A DNA stretch of 52,744 nt from Thermoplasma sp. Kam2015 (GCF_003205235.1 NZ_QJSM01000014.1:1-52744), one strand, 5' to 3'; positions 35,281-45,190 are shown, counted from the first letter of the stretch. Notes: generated by a model from the letters alone, not told the origin. A program made the numbers and translations.

Positions 35281-35290
35281 ATATAAAATT
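35281..35290 (-). promoter_or_regulatory. TATA box of argS
   Basis: On the minus strand the sequence reads AATTTTATAT, centred about 25 nt before the argS ATG and overlapping the last bases of aroA. Confidence 0.5.
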
Positions 35291-36521
35291 AATTTGATTC
35301 CTCAATCCTTGCGAATTTGGACAGTTCTTTGAAGAAACCTGGAAAGCTCTTGGATACCCTGGATTCGTTCTCTATATCTATCTCGAAACCGGAGACTGCG
35401 GCAGCGATTGCAGCGCTCATTATCATGCGGTGATCCTCATAGGCCAGCGTACCGGGGTTCTTCAGATCTCCCTTCTTTATGAAGAGATCCTTTCCGTTAT
35501 CCTCAACGATTGCGCCAAATCTGGAAGCCAGGTCTATCATTGCCTCGTATCGATCGCTCTCCTTTGTCTTGAGCCTTGCATAGTTATCTATCTCGACGCC
35601 AGCGTCAGAAAATATGCCTATTACGGCCAGCGGCGGAGCAAGATCTGGGTTATGATCCGCATCCATGGTTATGCGATTCTTTATGCCCGGGAGAACCCTC
35701 ACAGTATCCCTGTCTATGGCGAGGTTGTCCCTGAATATATCGAGCAGTACAGAATCAGGCTGAATTCGAGACATCCTCTTTATGTTGAAACGCATGTCCA
35801 CCTCTTCTGACAGAAGCCCAAGAACCAGGAAGAATGCCATGCTCGAATAATCTGGTTCTACATCTATGGTCGTCTTCCAGACACCTGAAGGGTTTATGGT
35901 GATCGTGCGTTCCACATTGACGAAGTAACCAAGATCATAGAGAACTCTTTTCGTTATGTACACGTATCCTGGTGACCTCATGTTCTTCACCAGGAACTCG
36001 CCTCCGCCCTTCTTCGCGTAATAGAATATCATGGAAGACACGAACTGCGAACTAACACCGTCTATCTCCACATACCTTTTCTTGGACGCGGATCCGTCCA
36101 CATCGTAGAATCCGTCCCCGTTGAGTGTGAGGCGCACATCGTTGGCTTCAAGAGCCTTAACGAGCGGTTCCATGGGCCTCTTTGCCAGACCGGGCTCGCC
36201 TGAAACATGTGTTATGCAGCCGGAAGAACCGAGAAGCCCCAGAACTATCCTGTAGGACGTTGCGGATTCACCAACGTATATTTCCTCCGGGCATCTCAGC
36301 GAACTCTTTATCCTTATGCTGCTGTCATTAACCGTTATATCGGCACCGGCCTTCTGAGCTATGTCGATGGCTATAGCGTCATCTCCGGTTATGGTGACGT
36401 AGTTCAAGGTGACGTTCTTGTTGAGAAAGGCCGATCCGAGTATATACCTCTGTGTGAAACTCTTTGACGAGGGTAGGACAGCGGTACCGCTGCCACCAGC
36501 TCCAAGTATTTTAACTGTCAT
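35289..36521 (-). CDS. aroA: 3-phosphoshikimate 1-carboxyvinyltransferase (EPSP synthase)
   Basis: 410 aa. Joins shikimate 3-phosphate and phosphoenolpyruvate. Family boxes: SSKSFTQRYILGSAFL near the N-terminus (PSKS-type Lys), the GEPGLAKRPMEPL loop, DHNPDLAPPLAV with the catalytic Asp, KTKESDR and the closing EDHRMIMS. Its ATG lies 11 bp inside the end of aroK. Last biosynthetic gene of the aro cluster, before argS. Confidence 0.95.
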   Translation of the reverse strand: MTVKILGAGGSGTAVLPSSKSFTQRYILGSAFLNKNVTLNYVTITGDDAIAIDIAQKAGADITVNDSSIRIKSSLRCPEEIYVGESATSYRIVLGLLGSSGCITHVSGEPGLAKRPMEPLVKALEANDVRLTLNGDGFYDVDGSASKKRYVEIDGVSSQFVSSMIFYYAKKGGGEFLVKNMRSPGYVYITKRVLYDLGYFVNVERTITINPSGVWKTTIDVEPDYSSMAFFLVLGLLSEEVDMRFNIKRMSRIQPDSVLLDIFRDNLAIDRDTVRVLPGIKNRITMDADHNPDLAPPLAVIGIFSDAGVEIDNYARLKTKESDRYEAMIDLASRFGAIVEDNGKDLFIKKGDLKNPGTLAYEDHRMIMSAAIAAAVSGFEIDIENESRVSKSFPGFFKELSKFARIEESN

Positions 36522-37317
36522 ATTTCCAGTAACGTATTCCCTGGTTGTTTATCTTTGTGACTATCCCGAAACCGATATCGGATCTTGCCTTGACGGCCGA
36601 GGATCTGTTCCTGAATATGCCGAAGACTGCCGGGCCCTTGCCGCTCTGTGATGAATACATCGATCCATTCCTCAGCATTTTGTTCATCACATCGAGGTTC
36701 AGGCCGAATATTGAACCGTAGATGAGGCCATTAGCCACAGCAGCATCAAAGACTCTCCCGCTGAATGCAAGGTTCTCAACGCTCCGTATGGAATTCACGT
36801 AATTACCGTCTATCCGCAGTTTTCCAGAGGAACGTTTGTCTCCATCTGCGCAAACCAGAACCGAGAATTCCGGAAGCATGCCGCGCCTCAGTATGCGCAT
36901 CTTTCTGTTATCCGTGAGGCAGTAACCGCCGTACATGGCCTGGCAGAGGTCATCCAGCGCACCGGTTATTGAAAAGCCGGACATCTTTGATACCTCTGCG
37001 GCGGATCTCAGCAGATCCAGATCCGATATTTCCTTTCCGGAATATAGTGCCATTCCCCTGGCAAGTGCCAGTATATAAGCGCTGCTGCTCTTCAGACCGT
37101 AACCAGAGGGTATCCTGCTCTCGACGGAAAACCTGAAGCATGTGTCTATGGATAGGGACCTGCGCAGATCCTCAGATATCTTCATCTCACGATCGCATGT
37201 ACCCTCCCTGACGGTAACTGTCAGCGGCAGATCGATTGAGAATGCACCGCCTATGCCGTCTATGAATGCGGATACTATGGAGATGCCTCCATGTGTTCTA
37301 ACTCTGACGAATTTCAT
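36511..37317 (-). CDS. aroK: Shikimate kinase, archaeal GHMP type
   Basis: 268 aa. Archaea use a GHMP-superfamily kinase unrelated to bacterial AroK. The ATP-binding loop IPSGYGLKSSSAYI (69-82) is the PxxxGLxSSxA motif; TGALDDLCQAMYGG and the C-terminal SGKGPAVFG (GTGPS-like) are the other GHMP motifs. I start at ATG 37317, preceded by GGAGG at 8-9 nt, instead of the in-frame start at 37374, which would lie deep inside aroE. It overlaps aroE by 20 bp and aroA by 11 bp. Confidence 0.92.
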   Translation of the reverse strand: MKFVRVRTHGGISIVSAFIDGIGGAFSIDLPLTVTVREGTCDREMKISEDLRRSLSIDTCFRFSVESRIPSGYGLKSSSAYILALARGMALYSGKEISDLDLLRSAAEVSKMSGFSITGALDDLCQAMYGGYCLTDNRKMRILRRGMLPEFSVLVCADGDKRSSGKLRIDGNYVNSIRSVENLAFSGRVFDAAVANGLIYGSIFGLNLDVMNKMLRNGSMYSSQSGKGPAVFGIFRNRSSAVKARSDIGFGIVTKINNQGIRYWKYDS

Positions 37318-38104
37318 CAAGGGCCTCCTCTGAATACATCCTGAACAGTCTTTCCGGCCTGATGCCAAAGACAAGATCTAGGGTTCTCAGTCCCTGCCCT
37401 ATGAAGACATCCATCCCAGATACGGCCTTTCCACCAGCAGCCCTGATCGACTCTAGAAATTCAGTCATAACCGGGTTGTAGACCATGTCTAGCCCTGTGG
37501 TTCCAGGCCTGAAGGAGAAGTATCTGAAGGGGTTTCCTTGGCCAAAAGTTCCAAGCGGTGTGCAGTTTATGAACATGTCGTAATCCTTATCGGTATCCTG
37601 AAGTATGCCTATACCTGAAAAATCCAGCTTATTTCTGGCCCTATCCACATTCCTGGTGATAACGTCAATCTCACGTGCGCCATGATCAAGCAGATATCTG
37701 ATGACTGTTCTGGCTATTCCGCCTGTACCTGACACAAGCACGCGTTTACCAGTGACGCTCGCTCCATTCTTCGACAGCGCATAATCTATGCCATCATAAT
37801 CCGTATTGTATCCCATCTTCAGGCCATCCCTGTTTATGACTAAGTTCACCGATCCGATCTCAGACGCAGTCCGGTCCAAGCGATCTAGAAACGGTATGAC
37901 TGAGACCTTGTGCGGAATCGTGACGTTGAATGCCTCCATGAAGCCTGAGCTCTTCATGAATATCGGAAGGACAGAATCATGTACATCGATAGCTAGGTAC
38001 ATCGCATCGATGTCCTCATCACGGAATATCCTGTTGTAGACTATCTGACCAATTGAGTGCGATACTGGATGGCCAATGAGGCCTGTGATTCTATTTCCGC
38101 TCAT
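37298..38104 (-). CDS. aroE: Shikimate dehydrogenase
   Basis: 268 aa. Reduces 3-dehydroshikimate to shikimate with NADPH. Substrate loop HPVSHSIG (12-19), catalytic Lys66 (VTIPHK) and Asp102 (GYNTDYDG), Rossmann motif GTGGIA (126-131), followed by ITRNVDRA with Arg residues fitting NADPH, and the C-terminal GMDVFIGQG. It overlaps aroB by 14 bp upstream and aroK by 20 bp downstream. Confidence 0.95.
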   Translation of the reverse strand: MSGNRITGLIGHPVSHSIGQIVYNRIFRDEDIDAMYLAIDVHDSVLPIFMKSSGFMEAFNVTIPHKVSVIPFLDRLDRTASEIGSVNLVINRDGLKMGYNTDYDGIDYALSKNGASVTGKRVLVSGTGGIARTVIRYLLDHGAREIDVITRNVDRARNKLDFSGIGILQDTDKDYDMFINCTPLGTFGQGNPFRYFSFRPGTTGLDMVYNPVMTEFLESIRAAGGKAVSGMDVFIGQGLRTLDLVFGIRPERLFRMYSEEALDEIRQS

Positions 38105-39173
38105 GCTCTCTGATGAATGTGTTCAGCCCGTCGCTTATCATCCTCTCGGTCACCTTCATCGTTATCACGTTTCCGACCTCTGCAGGTACTGGCATATTTA
38201 TGTAGCCCTCAGCCATCTTCTTGTCATTTGAAACGTATCTCACTATGTTATTGACGCCTATGTCTGATATTCTGACTCTCTCTATACCGTAATTATCTGC
38301 GAGCCTCATTATATGTTCGATGACATCGGGCTTCGTGTTTCCATATTTTTCCCCTATGTGGGCCTCAACCATCATGCCAGTTGCGACCGATCTTCCATGG
38401 CTTATCTGTCCCTTTGAAGCGCCCTCTATACCGTGCGCTATGGTGTGACCGAGATTTAGAACAGATCGTATTCCGTTCCTGTCATAATAGTCACGGTTCA
38501 CTATGTCAGCCTTTATCTTTATGCTCATCTTCACTATGTCTGCGGAATGTTCGATAAAGTTGGACAGGCTTGTCTCTGATACCTTCTTGAACATGTCGCC
38601 ACCTGCTATGATGCTGTACTTTATCACCTCACCCATGCCTTCCCTTATTATCTCCTGAGTGCTCTTCAGGAATTCCAGGTCATCGATGATGAGATAAGGG
38701 TTGTAGAACGTTCCGATGACATTTTTCACATCAGAGAAGTCGATGCCGTTCTTTCCGCCTATGGAACTGTCGACCTGCGCAAGCAGCGTCGTCGGCACAG
38801 CGATCATGCGTATGCCTCTTTTGTATGTAGCTGCAACGAACCCCGCAAGATCGCCCACCGTTCCACCCCCTACGTATACGAGGAGCGAATTTCTGCTGAC
38901 CTTCTTCTCGACAAGCACTTTTATTATTCTCTGATAGTTCCTCAGGGTCTTAAGCGATTCTCCATCGTTGAGCGTTATCTTAATCGTACTGCTTCCATAA
39001 TCTTCCAGTGGTGGAATTTTCGGACCGAAGAGCTCTTCCACCCTTCTGCTTATCATGAAGACGAGCGTATCATAACGACCAACCTCATCATTGATGTGGC
39101 CAGTGACGTTGTCCCCTATGACCACTGATATATTTTCTCCATTCATCGGCAGGACGAATCTCTGAGTATCCAC
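38091..39173 (-). CDS. aroB: 3-dehydroquinate synthase, classical AroB
   Basis: 360 aa from GTG. Cyclises DAHP to 3-dehydroquinate with NAD and zinc. NAD loop [11 protein letters not shown] (102-112), [20 protein letters not shown], metal ligand Glu in EGMGEVIKY (182) and the His residues of [12 protein letters not shown] and [10 protein letters not shown]. This is the bacterial-type enzyme, not the AroA'/AroB' route of methanogens. GTTTATATTC about 25 nt before the GTG supports a leaderless start and the promoter of the whole aro cluster. ATG 39146 is an alternative. Confidence 0.95.
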   Translation of the reverse strand: MDTQRFVLPMNGENISVVIGDNVTGHINDEVGRYDTLVFMISRRVEELFGPKIPPLEDYGSSTIKITLNDGESLKTLRNYQRIIKVLVEKKVSRNSLLVYVGGGTVGDLAGFVAATYKRGIRMIAVPTTLLAQVDSSIGGKNGIDFSDVKNVIGTFYNPYLIIDDLEFLKSTQEIIREGMGEVIKYSIIAGGDMFKKVSETSLSNFIEHSADIVKMSIKIKADIVNRDYYDRNGIRSVLNLGHTIAHGIEGASKGQISHGRSVATGMMVEAHIGEKYGNTKPDVIEHIMRLADNYGIERVRISDIGVNNIVRYVSNDKKMAEGYINMPVPAEVGNVITMKVTERMISDGLNTFIREHERK

Positions 39174-39341
39174 ATTTTGCTTATTGTTAAATGAATATAA
39201 ACTTTTTTGTATTATTTATATATCTATATAATATATCGTATTTGCCAGTTGATATCACACTCCTATGACGGTGAAACGAAGTGTGTATGAACGCAGATAA
39301 TGTTAATATCCATGATCTAAATACGCAATGAACTGACTACT

Positions 39342-41183
39342 ATGGCCTTTCATGGTCTCGTTAAATATAGTGATATTACTGTTGATGGTTATCCAAAGAT
39401 ACAGTACCACGGTTTTATCGGCAATAACCGTACAGCCATGCTTGTGGCGATGAACGGTTATATAGATTGGGGTTGCCTACCGAACTTCAATTCTCCTGCG
39501 GTATTCTCATCCATACTTGATAAGAAGAAGGGGGGCTATTTTGCTATCTTTCCGTCAGATACCACAGACGTTTACGTGGATCAGTACTATAAGGAACTCA
39601 CCAACATACTTGTGACGGAATTCATAAAGAATGGAAAGGTTTTGTTGAGACTCACGGATTTCATGCCGGATTCTGAATATGGAAAGATAAGTTTTCCAGA
39701 GGTGCACCGATTCGTCGAGACCTTTTCAGATCCAGTTCGCATAACGGTTGACTTCAAACCAACATTCAACTACGCTACCGAGAGGCCATTGATAGAGAGG
39801 GTTCAGCATGGATTCATCTTCAGCACCGAGAAGGAGAACATAGGCATATCCAGTGAGTATCAGCTGAGGAGGAATGCGGATCACGTGTATGCGGACATAG
39901 ATATGGATCCGAGAAGTTCATCGTGGTTCGTTGCGCTTTACGGCATTCACCATCTCTACCGCCCAACAGATTACAAGTCATACCTCCGCCTGCAGGAGAC
40001 AACCGATTACTGGAGGAAATGGGCATCAAACTCCACATATGCAGGCATGTACCACAGCATGGTTATGAGATCCGCACTTGCTCTGAAGGTTCTGTTCTAT
40101 GAGCCGACTGGAATGATGGTTGCGGCTCCAACTGCGAGCCTTCCGGAGGCCATAGGCGGCGAGAGGAACTGGGACTACAGGTATACGTGGATAAGGGATA
40201 CAGCCTATGTGATAGAGGCGCTGGCTTCCATAGGTTATAAGAGGGAGGCCGTATCTTTCCTCTACGATATGATGGACGTCATATCCAGGGAAAACAAGAT
40301 CAGGACCATATACAGCATAGACAACTCGGATGATCTCGTGGAGAAAGAGCTTGATTTTGAGGGCTATCGCGGTTCGAAGCCTGTGAGGATAGGAAACAAG
40401 GCAGTCGATCAGCTGCAGATCGATCAGTACGGTTCCATAGTCAGGGCGATACATGCTATGGAAAAAGCCGGAGGAGTCGTCAATTCATACCTGTGGGACT
40501 TTGTGGAGGAGATGATGGCCAAGATCGAGTACCTCTGGAAATATCCTGATTCAAGCATATGGGAATTCAGGACAGAACCAAAGCAGTATGTGTATTCGAA
40601 GGTCATGTCATGGGCCGCGTTTGACAGCGCAATAGCCATAGCCAGGGATCTTGGGCTCAGTGCACCGATAAAGAGATGGAAGACCATACAGGACGAGATA
40701 TGGAACGATGTTGTCAGCAAGGGATTCGATTCGGAAACCGGCAGTTTCGTTCAGTATTATGGATCTAAGAATGTGGATGCATCATTGCTGCGCTTGCCCA
40801 TACTCGGCTTCATTCCTGCCAACGATCAGAGATTCATCGGGACCATGAAGCGCATCGAGAACGAGCTCATGGTGGACGGCTATCTGTTCAAAAGATACAA
40901 AGAGGATGACGGGTTAAAAGGGGATGAGGGTTCGTTCCTCATGCTCACATTCTGGTACATCGAGGATCTGATACTGATGAAGAGGCTAAAGGCTGCCAGA
41001 TCGGCTCTGGAATCGATCATAGAGAAGGCAAACCACCTGGGTCTTTACTCTGAGGAGATCGACGAGAAAACTGGAGATTTCCTCGGGAACTTCCCGCAGG
41101 CATTATCCCATCTGGGAATAATAAGGGTTGCACCAAAGCTGGAAGAGGCCCTGTTGAAAAGGGTATCAAAGATAAATGAATGA
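39342..41183 (+). CDS. GH15 family glycosidase, probable trehalase (glucoamylase-type)
   Basis: 613 aa without signal peptide. An N-terminal beta domain (about 1-230) precedes the (alpha/alpha)6 barrel with GGERNWDYRYTWIRD (272-286). Candidate catalytic acid is Glu408 (SIWEFR) and base Glu571 (GLYSEEID), followed by GNFPQALSHLG. Acid-stable archaeal GH15 trehalases have been described in Thermoplasma, and the positions 408 and 571 agree with what I recall for them. They hydrolyse trehalose to glucose. Glucoamylase activity on maltooligosaccharides is the alternative. Convergent with the aldo/keto reductase, 4 nt apart. Confidence 0.85.
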   Translation: MAFHGLVKYSDITVDGYPKIQYHGFIGNNRTAMLVAMNGYIDWGCLPNFNSPAVFSSILDKKKGGYFAIFPSDTTDVYVDQYYKELTNILVTEFIKNGKVLLRLTDFMPDSEYGKISFPEVHRFVETFSDPVRITVDFKPTFNYATERPLIERVQHGFIFSTEKENIGISSEYQLRRNADHVYADIDMDPRSSSWFVALYGIHHLYRPTDYKSYLRLQETTDYWRKWASNSTYAGMYHSMVMRSALALKVLFYEPTGMMVAAPTASLPEAIGGERNWDYRYTWIRDTAYVIEALASIGYKREAVSFLYDMMDVISRENKIRTIYSIDNSDDLVEKELDFEGYRGSKPVRIGNKAVDQLQIDQYGSIVRAIHAMEKAGGVVNSYLWDFVEEMMAKIEYLWKYPDSSIWEFRTEPKQYVYSKVMSWAAFDSAIAIARDLGLSAPIKRWKTIQDEIWNDVVSKGFDSETGSFVQYYGSKNVDASLLRLPILGFIPANDQRFIGTMKRIENELMVDGYLFKRYKEDDGLKGDEGSFLMLTFWYIEDLILMKRLKAARSALESIIEKANHLGLYSEEIDEKTGDFLGNFPQALSHLGIIRVAPKLEEALLKRVSKINE

Positions 41184-41187
41184 GATT

Positions 41188-42204
41188 TCATTTCACTAAG
41201 CCTGATGTTATCTTATCGATCCTCTCCATGTCGTCGTCGCTCAGCTTCACGTCAAGCGCAGCCAGATTCTCATCGAGATAAGCCTCTCTAGTGACGCCAA
41301 GTAGCGGTATTATGGGAATCTTCTCGATCTCAGAACGCTTGATGAGCCATGCTATGGCAAGCTGGCTTCCAGTTATATCCTTCTCCTTGGCTATCTCTAG
41401 AAGATCTCGAACCACCTTTTCGTTCTTCCTGCTGAACTCTATGAGCTCTGGATAGTATGAGGATCTCGATCCGGATTCAGGGGTCTTTAGGTATTTTCCT
41501 GTGAGAACACCCTGCGCCAGCGGAATATAGGCCAGAAGTCCCAGTCCATATTTCACCGCCACCTTCAATTTATCTTTTTCTATATCGCGCTGCAGTATGT
41601 TATACGGCTCCTGCATCGTCACGAATGAATGCAGTCTGTGGTCTTCCGATAGCTTCATGAAGTCCTCGATGTCTGAAGCAGAATGGTTGCTCTCGCCCGT
41701 GTATCTTACAAGGTCAAGATCAACTAGATGGCTAAGCGTGGTCATCGTTTCAAGATGCGGTGTATTCGGATCCGGCCAGTGCATCTGATATAGGTCTACG
41801 TAGTCCATATCCAGCCTGTTCAGGCTTTCTCGTATCTGCCACATAATGTGCTTCCTAGACAGCCCCTCCCCATTTGGAAATGTGGAAACAGGTCCTCTGA
41901 CCTTGGTGGCAACAACGATCGATTCTCTATCGTACCCCTTCAGAGTTCTACCGAGAATCCTCTCTGAGTTGCCGATATGATCTATATGATCCTCATTCTT
42001 TTCAACTCTGCCATGGTAAATATTTGCCGTATCGAAGAAATTGATCCCTACATCATAGGCCCTTCTAACTATCTTGTAGAACTCAGCCTCATCTACCTTT
42101 TCAACACCATCCAGATGATACTTGCCAGATCCAGGTAGATGCCAGGTGCCTATTGCCACCTGTGAAACCATCGTTCCAGAATTTCCCAGTCTAACATATT
42201 TCAT
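41188..42204 (-). CDS. Aldo/keto reductase
   Basis: 338 aa. The AKR catalytic tetrad is complete: Asp58 and Tyr63 (FFDTANIYHGR), Lys101 (VVATKVRG) and His142 (DLYQMHWPD). The C-terminal region with IPLLGVTREAYLDENL is the NADPH-binding part. It is like YajO/Tas-type AKRs, which reduce aldehydes or ketones of sugars and metabolites. Own promoter likely upstream of 42204. Substrate unknown. Confidence 0.9.
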   Translation of the reverse strand: MKYVRLGNSGTMVSQVAIGTWHLPGSGKYHLDGVEKVDEAEFYKIVRRAYDVGINFFDTANIYHGRVEKNEDHIDHIGNSERILGRTLKGYDRESIVVATKVRGPVSTFPNGEGLSRKHIMWQIRESLNRLDMDYVDLYQMHWPDPNTPHLETMTTLSHLVDLDLVRYTGESNHSASDIEDFMKLSEDHRLHSFVTMQEPYNILQRDIEKDKLKVAVKYGLGLLAYIPLAQGVLTGKYLKTPESGSRSSYYPELIEFSRKNEKVVRDLLEIAKEKDITGSQLAIAWLIKRSEIEKIPIIPLLGVTREAYLDENLAALDVKLSDDDMERIDKITSGLVK

Positions 42205-42308
42205 GCATCTCCTATTTCCGCATGTATGAAAAAGTTTTCAGTACATCAGTTATAACATTTAAGGAAAAAGCCACCTTACAAAAAAATTGATAAAATATGG
42301 TGGTAGGA

Positions 42309-43985
42309 TCAGGCTCTGGCGAACTGTGCCAGAGAAGTTATCTCATCAGTTCCTTCCACACCCCATCTCTTTACCTTATCTATGTCCACGCCTGCTTTCT
42401 GGGCCTTCTTCTCTATGAAGTCCATCATCAGCCTTCCTCCGAAGGAGATGAGGCCGCCGGTGGCAAGCTTCAGGAAGGCGTTTCCGTGGGCATCCTTGAA
42501 GCCGTCTCTTGCCGCCATCTTGGCCAGATGCCTGTAGGATGCGTAGTAGACAGCCAGGCCATTCACGTCCAACATGCTGGTATTGAATTTCTTCGATTTG
42601 ATCCTTCCCAGCGGCACGTTAACGAGCGGAGTCACGGTGAACTCGAATGGACGGCCGTCAACATAGGAGTTGCTGAGCTTGTTGATCAGCGCGATCGTGT
42701 CCCAGAGATCCTCAGGCGTTTCACCCTCCTGCCCGACCTGTATGGTGAAAGCAGATCTCCAATAATACTTGGTTTCCACAGCAACTCCCTGCCATACGAT
42801 ATCCTGCCAGGATCCGTCTACGCCTATCCTAAGCGGAAGAGTCTTGTTGGGCATGTGCTTTTTTGCCAGCTCCTCGCTGCCGGTTTCAAGTCCAGTCTGA
42901 ATACCTATCCAGTTCCTAGGGCCAGCCTTGAGTATCTTTGAGAATTTCTCCATCATCTCCGGGTATCCGGCCGGTATTGATATTCTTCCGTGGGTTGGAT
43001 TCGAGGTTTTAACGCCTGGAACGCTCATCACTGTGGAGAACAGCTCGCTCAGCGCCTCTTCGTTTGGCTCAAAGAAATGGCCATGCTTGTAACCAAATAT
43101 TTCGTCAGAATGCAGCCAGGCGTTATCTACGCCCCCTGCAACGTTGATCTTTATCTCATCCACGATCATGTTCAGCGGCATGTATCTTAACGGTCTGAGC
43201 GTGACTTCGCAGAAATCGCAGCCAACTCCGCATCCACGCATCACCTCAACCATGCCCTTCATGGATGGGTTTATGATCTCCGGTATATCCTCAAGCCGTG
43301 GATATGCTGACTGTGTTATTCCCCTCGCCAGGAATTTGTCATCCTTCTTCAGCACCTTATGGAAATTCTCATCATAGCTCATGTATCCATTGAAGAACAT
43401 CTGTTTATCGATGTTGTCTTCCGCTACCTGCCTGAAAAGCTCTGCAACAACATCGTCGGTCTCTCCCTGCACATAGTAATCCACCTTGTACTTGTCGATC
43501 TCATCCCTCAATATGGTGAATTCCCATACTCCAGGGCCTCCGACTATCAGCTTGGCTTTCTTGCCCTCCCTCGCCTTGTTAACCTTTTCCATGAGGCTGT
43601 CCCATTCGCGTCTGACCCAGGCGTCCAAATCCCCTCCAAACAGGGCATAATAGGACATCGTTGTTGGTCCGAGGCCAAGTGGATCCATGGTAGATACTCC
43701 TATCACTTCAGTCTTCTCGTCAACGTATTCGCCCAGATAATCCTCATCGACGACCACTACGCTGTCTCTTCCGAAAGCTCTGACAAGCGACGCCTCTATC
43801 TTCCTTATGGCGTATGGTGCATACTTCACTATACCATTAACATTGGGAGGTTCTGGGCCTTTCAGAAAGCGGTATATTGGCCCGGGTATCGTCTTTCCAG
43901 GTGCGCATGGTAGAAAGTCCAGCAGTGGAAAATGTCTGTATTCATAACTAAGTGTGGTGTCAGATACGAGCACGAATCTGGTCAT
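42309..43985 (-). CDS. B12-binding-type radical SAM protein, possible GDGT ring synthase (Grs-like)
   Basis: 558 aa. An N-terminal Rossmann-like region (about 1-185, with STMDPLGLGPTTM and IVGGPGVWE) occupies the place of the B12 domain but lacks the DxHxxG cobalamin-His motif. The radical SAM motif is C252-C256-C259 (RGCGVGCDFC), followed by a long C-terminal part. It belongs to the archaeal B12/radical SAM family (TIGR04190-like, as I recall). The opening LLDFLPCAPG and PIYRFL resemble what I remember of Sulfolobus GrsA/GrsB, which put cyclopentane rings into tetraether lipids; Thermoplasma makes such lipids. The family call is sound, the function is an inference. Confidence 0.75.
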   Translation of the reverse strand: MTRFVLVSDTTLSYEYRHFPLLDFLPCAPGKTIPGPIYRFLKGPEPPNVNGIVKYAPYAIRKIEASLVRAFGRDSVVVVDEDYLGEYVDEKTEVIGVSTMDPLGLGPTTMSYYALFGGDLDAWVRREWDSLMEKVNKAREGKKAKLIVGGPGVWEFTILRDEIDKYKVDYYVQGETDDVVAELFRQVAEDNIDKQMFFNGYMSYDENFHKVLKKDDKFLARGITQSAYPRLEDIPEIINPSMKGMVEVMRGCGVGCDFCEVTLRPLRYMPLNMIVDEIKINVAGGVDNAWLHSDEIFGYKHGHFFEPNEEALSELFSTVMSVPGVKTSNPTHGRISIPAGYPEMMEKFSKILKAGPRNWIGIQTGLETGSEELAKKHMPNKTLPLRIGVDGSWQDIVWQGVAVETKYYWRSAFTIQVGQEGETPEDLWDTIALINKLSNSYVDGRPFEFTVTPLVNVPLGRIKSKKFNTSMLDVNGLAVYYASYRHLAKMAARDGFKDAHGNAFLKLATGGLISFGGRLMMDFIEKKAQKAGVDIDKVKRWGVEGTDEITSLAQFARA

Positions 43986-44140
43986 TTTATCTTCATATGT
44001 AGACTCTCTTTATTCATAAACTTTTCCTCCAAAAACTGATAAAAATTGTATTGTCTGACAGTCTGGAAATTTTTTCACTATGAAATATCCGTTTATTTTT
44101 AATTGAAAAATATTATATTTAATCATAACATCGCTAAGCT

Positions 44141-44671
44141 ATGAAAGTGGAGAAGATAATGAATTCAAATTTCAAAACGGTCAACTGGAACGCTACAGTA
44201 TTCGATGCAGTGAAGATAATGAATGAAAACCATCTCTACGGCCTCGTCGTTAAAGATGACAGCGGCAATGACGTGGGATTATTGAGTGAACGCAGCATAA
44301 TAAAGCGCTTCATACCGAGGAACAGGAAGCCGGATGAAGTTCCAGTCAAACTCGTCATGAGAAAGCCGATACCTAAGGTGAAAAATGACTACGATGTTAA
44401 GGATGTGGCAGCCTATCTGAGCGAAAACGGTCTTGAGAGATGCGCAGTCGTTGACGACTCTGGAAAGGTTGTTGGAATAGTCACGCTGACCGATCTGTCA
44501 AGATATCTGTCCAGGGCATCCATAACGGACATCCTGCTCTCGCATCGTACAAAGGATTATCAGCACATATGTCCCAAATGCGGCATAGGTGTTCTCGAGC
44601 CAGTTTACAATGAGAAGGGCGAGATAAAGGTCTTCAGATGTTCCAATCCCTCCTGCGACTATGAGGAATGA
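44141..44671 (+). CDS. CBS-domain pair fused to a zinc ribbon
   Basis: 176 aa. Two CBS motifs (about 8-60 and 70-128) are followed by a rubredoxin-like zinc ribbon with Cys144, 147, 167 and 172 (CPKC and CSNPSC). CBS pairs bind adenine nucleotides and sense energy state; the ribbon binds zinc or iron. A structurally studied T. acidophilum protein has this architecture (Ta0289, from memory). A TATTATATTTAA box about 24 nt upstream gives a leaderless ATG. Partner proteins are unknown. Confidence 0.9.
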   Translation: MKVEKIMNSNFKTVNWNATVFDAVKIMNENHLYGLVVKDDSGNDVGLLSERSIIKRFIPRNRKPDEVPVKLVMRKPIPKVKNDYDVKDVAAYLSENGLERCAVVDDSGKVVGIVTLTDLSRYLSRASITDILLSHRTKDYQHICPKCGIGVLEPVYNEKGEIKVFRCSNPSCDYEE

Positions 44672-44859
44672 GATCTCTAACCAGGCAAAAATGACAAATT
44701 TTTAGATGTCCTAGCATATAAACTGGAGTTCCGGAATAGAAATAAGAATTATATACCTTTGAGTTTATAATCTGTATATTCTGAATAAAAAGATCGTTAA
44801 TTCGTGTTCATGATATTTAAACGTAAAAAATTATATTGGGTCTGGCTCTATACATAAAT

Positions 44860-45186
44860 ATGGGTTCAAAGGATCTCATAGATAAGATGATAGGGAAGGT
44901 TCCGGAAAAGGACATGTCGGATATAGCTAAATCCAGCAAGATCGTCAACATCGATCTCACGGATGCCAGCCCGTTCCAGATCGTCATTGGAAACGGCAAA
45001 ATATCCATCGCGGATGGAAAGGCAGAGAAGGCTGATGCTACGGTGAAATGCACGGATCAGGTACTCAGCGATATAATAACCGGGAAGCTAAACGCGTTTT
45101 CTGCCTTCATGGGTGGTAAGGTTACGGTCTCTGGAGACCTGTTCTTCGTGCAGAAGATCATAACAGTGCTGGGCAAGGCGAAGTGA
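44860..45186 (+). CDS. SCP2 sterol/lipid-transfer domain protein
   Basis: 108 aa, a stand-alone SCP2 fold: a short helix, then strands with IVIGNGKISIADG, ADATVKCTDQVL and the GGKVTVSGDL turn. SCP2 domains hold fatty acyl groups or acyl-CoAs in a hydrophobic tunnel. It lies 4 nt before the HAD/enoyl-CoA hydratase gene, so it probably handles acyl chains in this pathway. I use ATG 44860 rather than the in-frame TTG at 44836; AATTATATTG about 28 nt upstream supports it. Confidence 0.85.
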   Translation: MGSKDLIDKMIGKVPEKDMSDIAKSSKIVNIDLTDASPFQIVIGNGKISIADGKAEKADATVKCTDQVLSDIITGKLNAFSAFMGGKVTVSGDLFFVQKIITVLGKAK

Positions 45187-45190
45187 GATC

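Noticed and set aside
42297-43913. Long open frames opposite the B12 radical SAM gene
   Set aside because: They are antisense shadows of a clearly conserved protein and encode nothing recognisable.
42309-43985. Tetraether synthase (Tes)
   Set aside because: The layout with an N-terminal B12-like region and the opening motifs does not match Tes as I know it; Grs-like fits better.
44672-44859. Palindrome TTCCGGAA near 44731 as an operator
   Set aside because: Only 8 nt, no second copy and far from the SCP2 core promoter.
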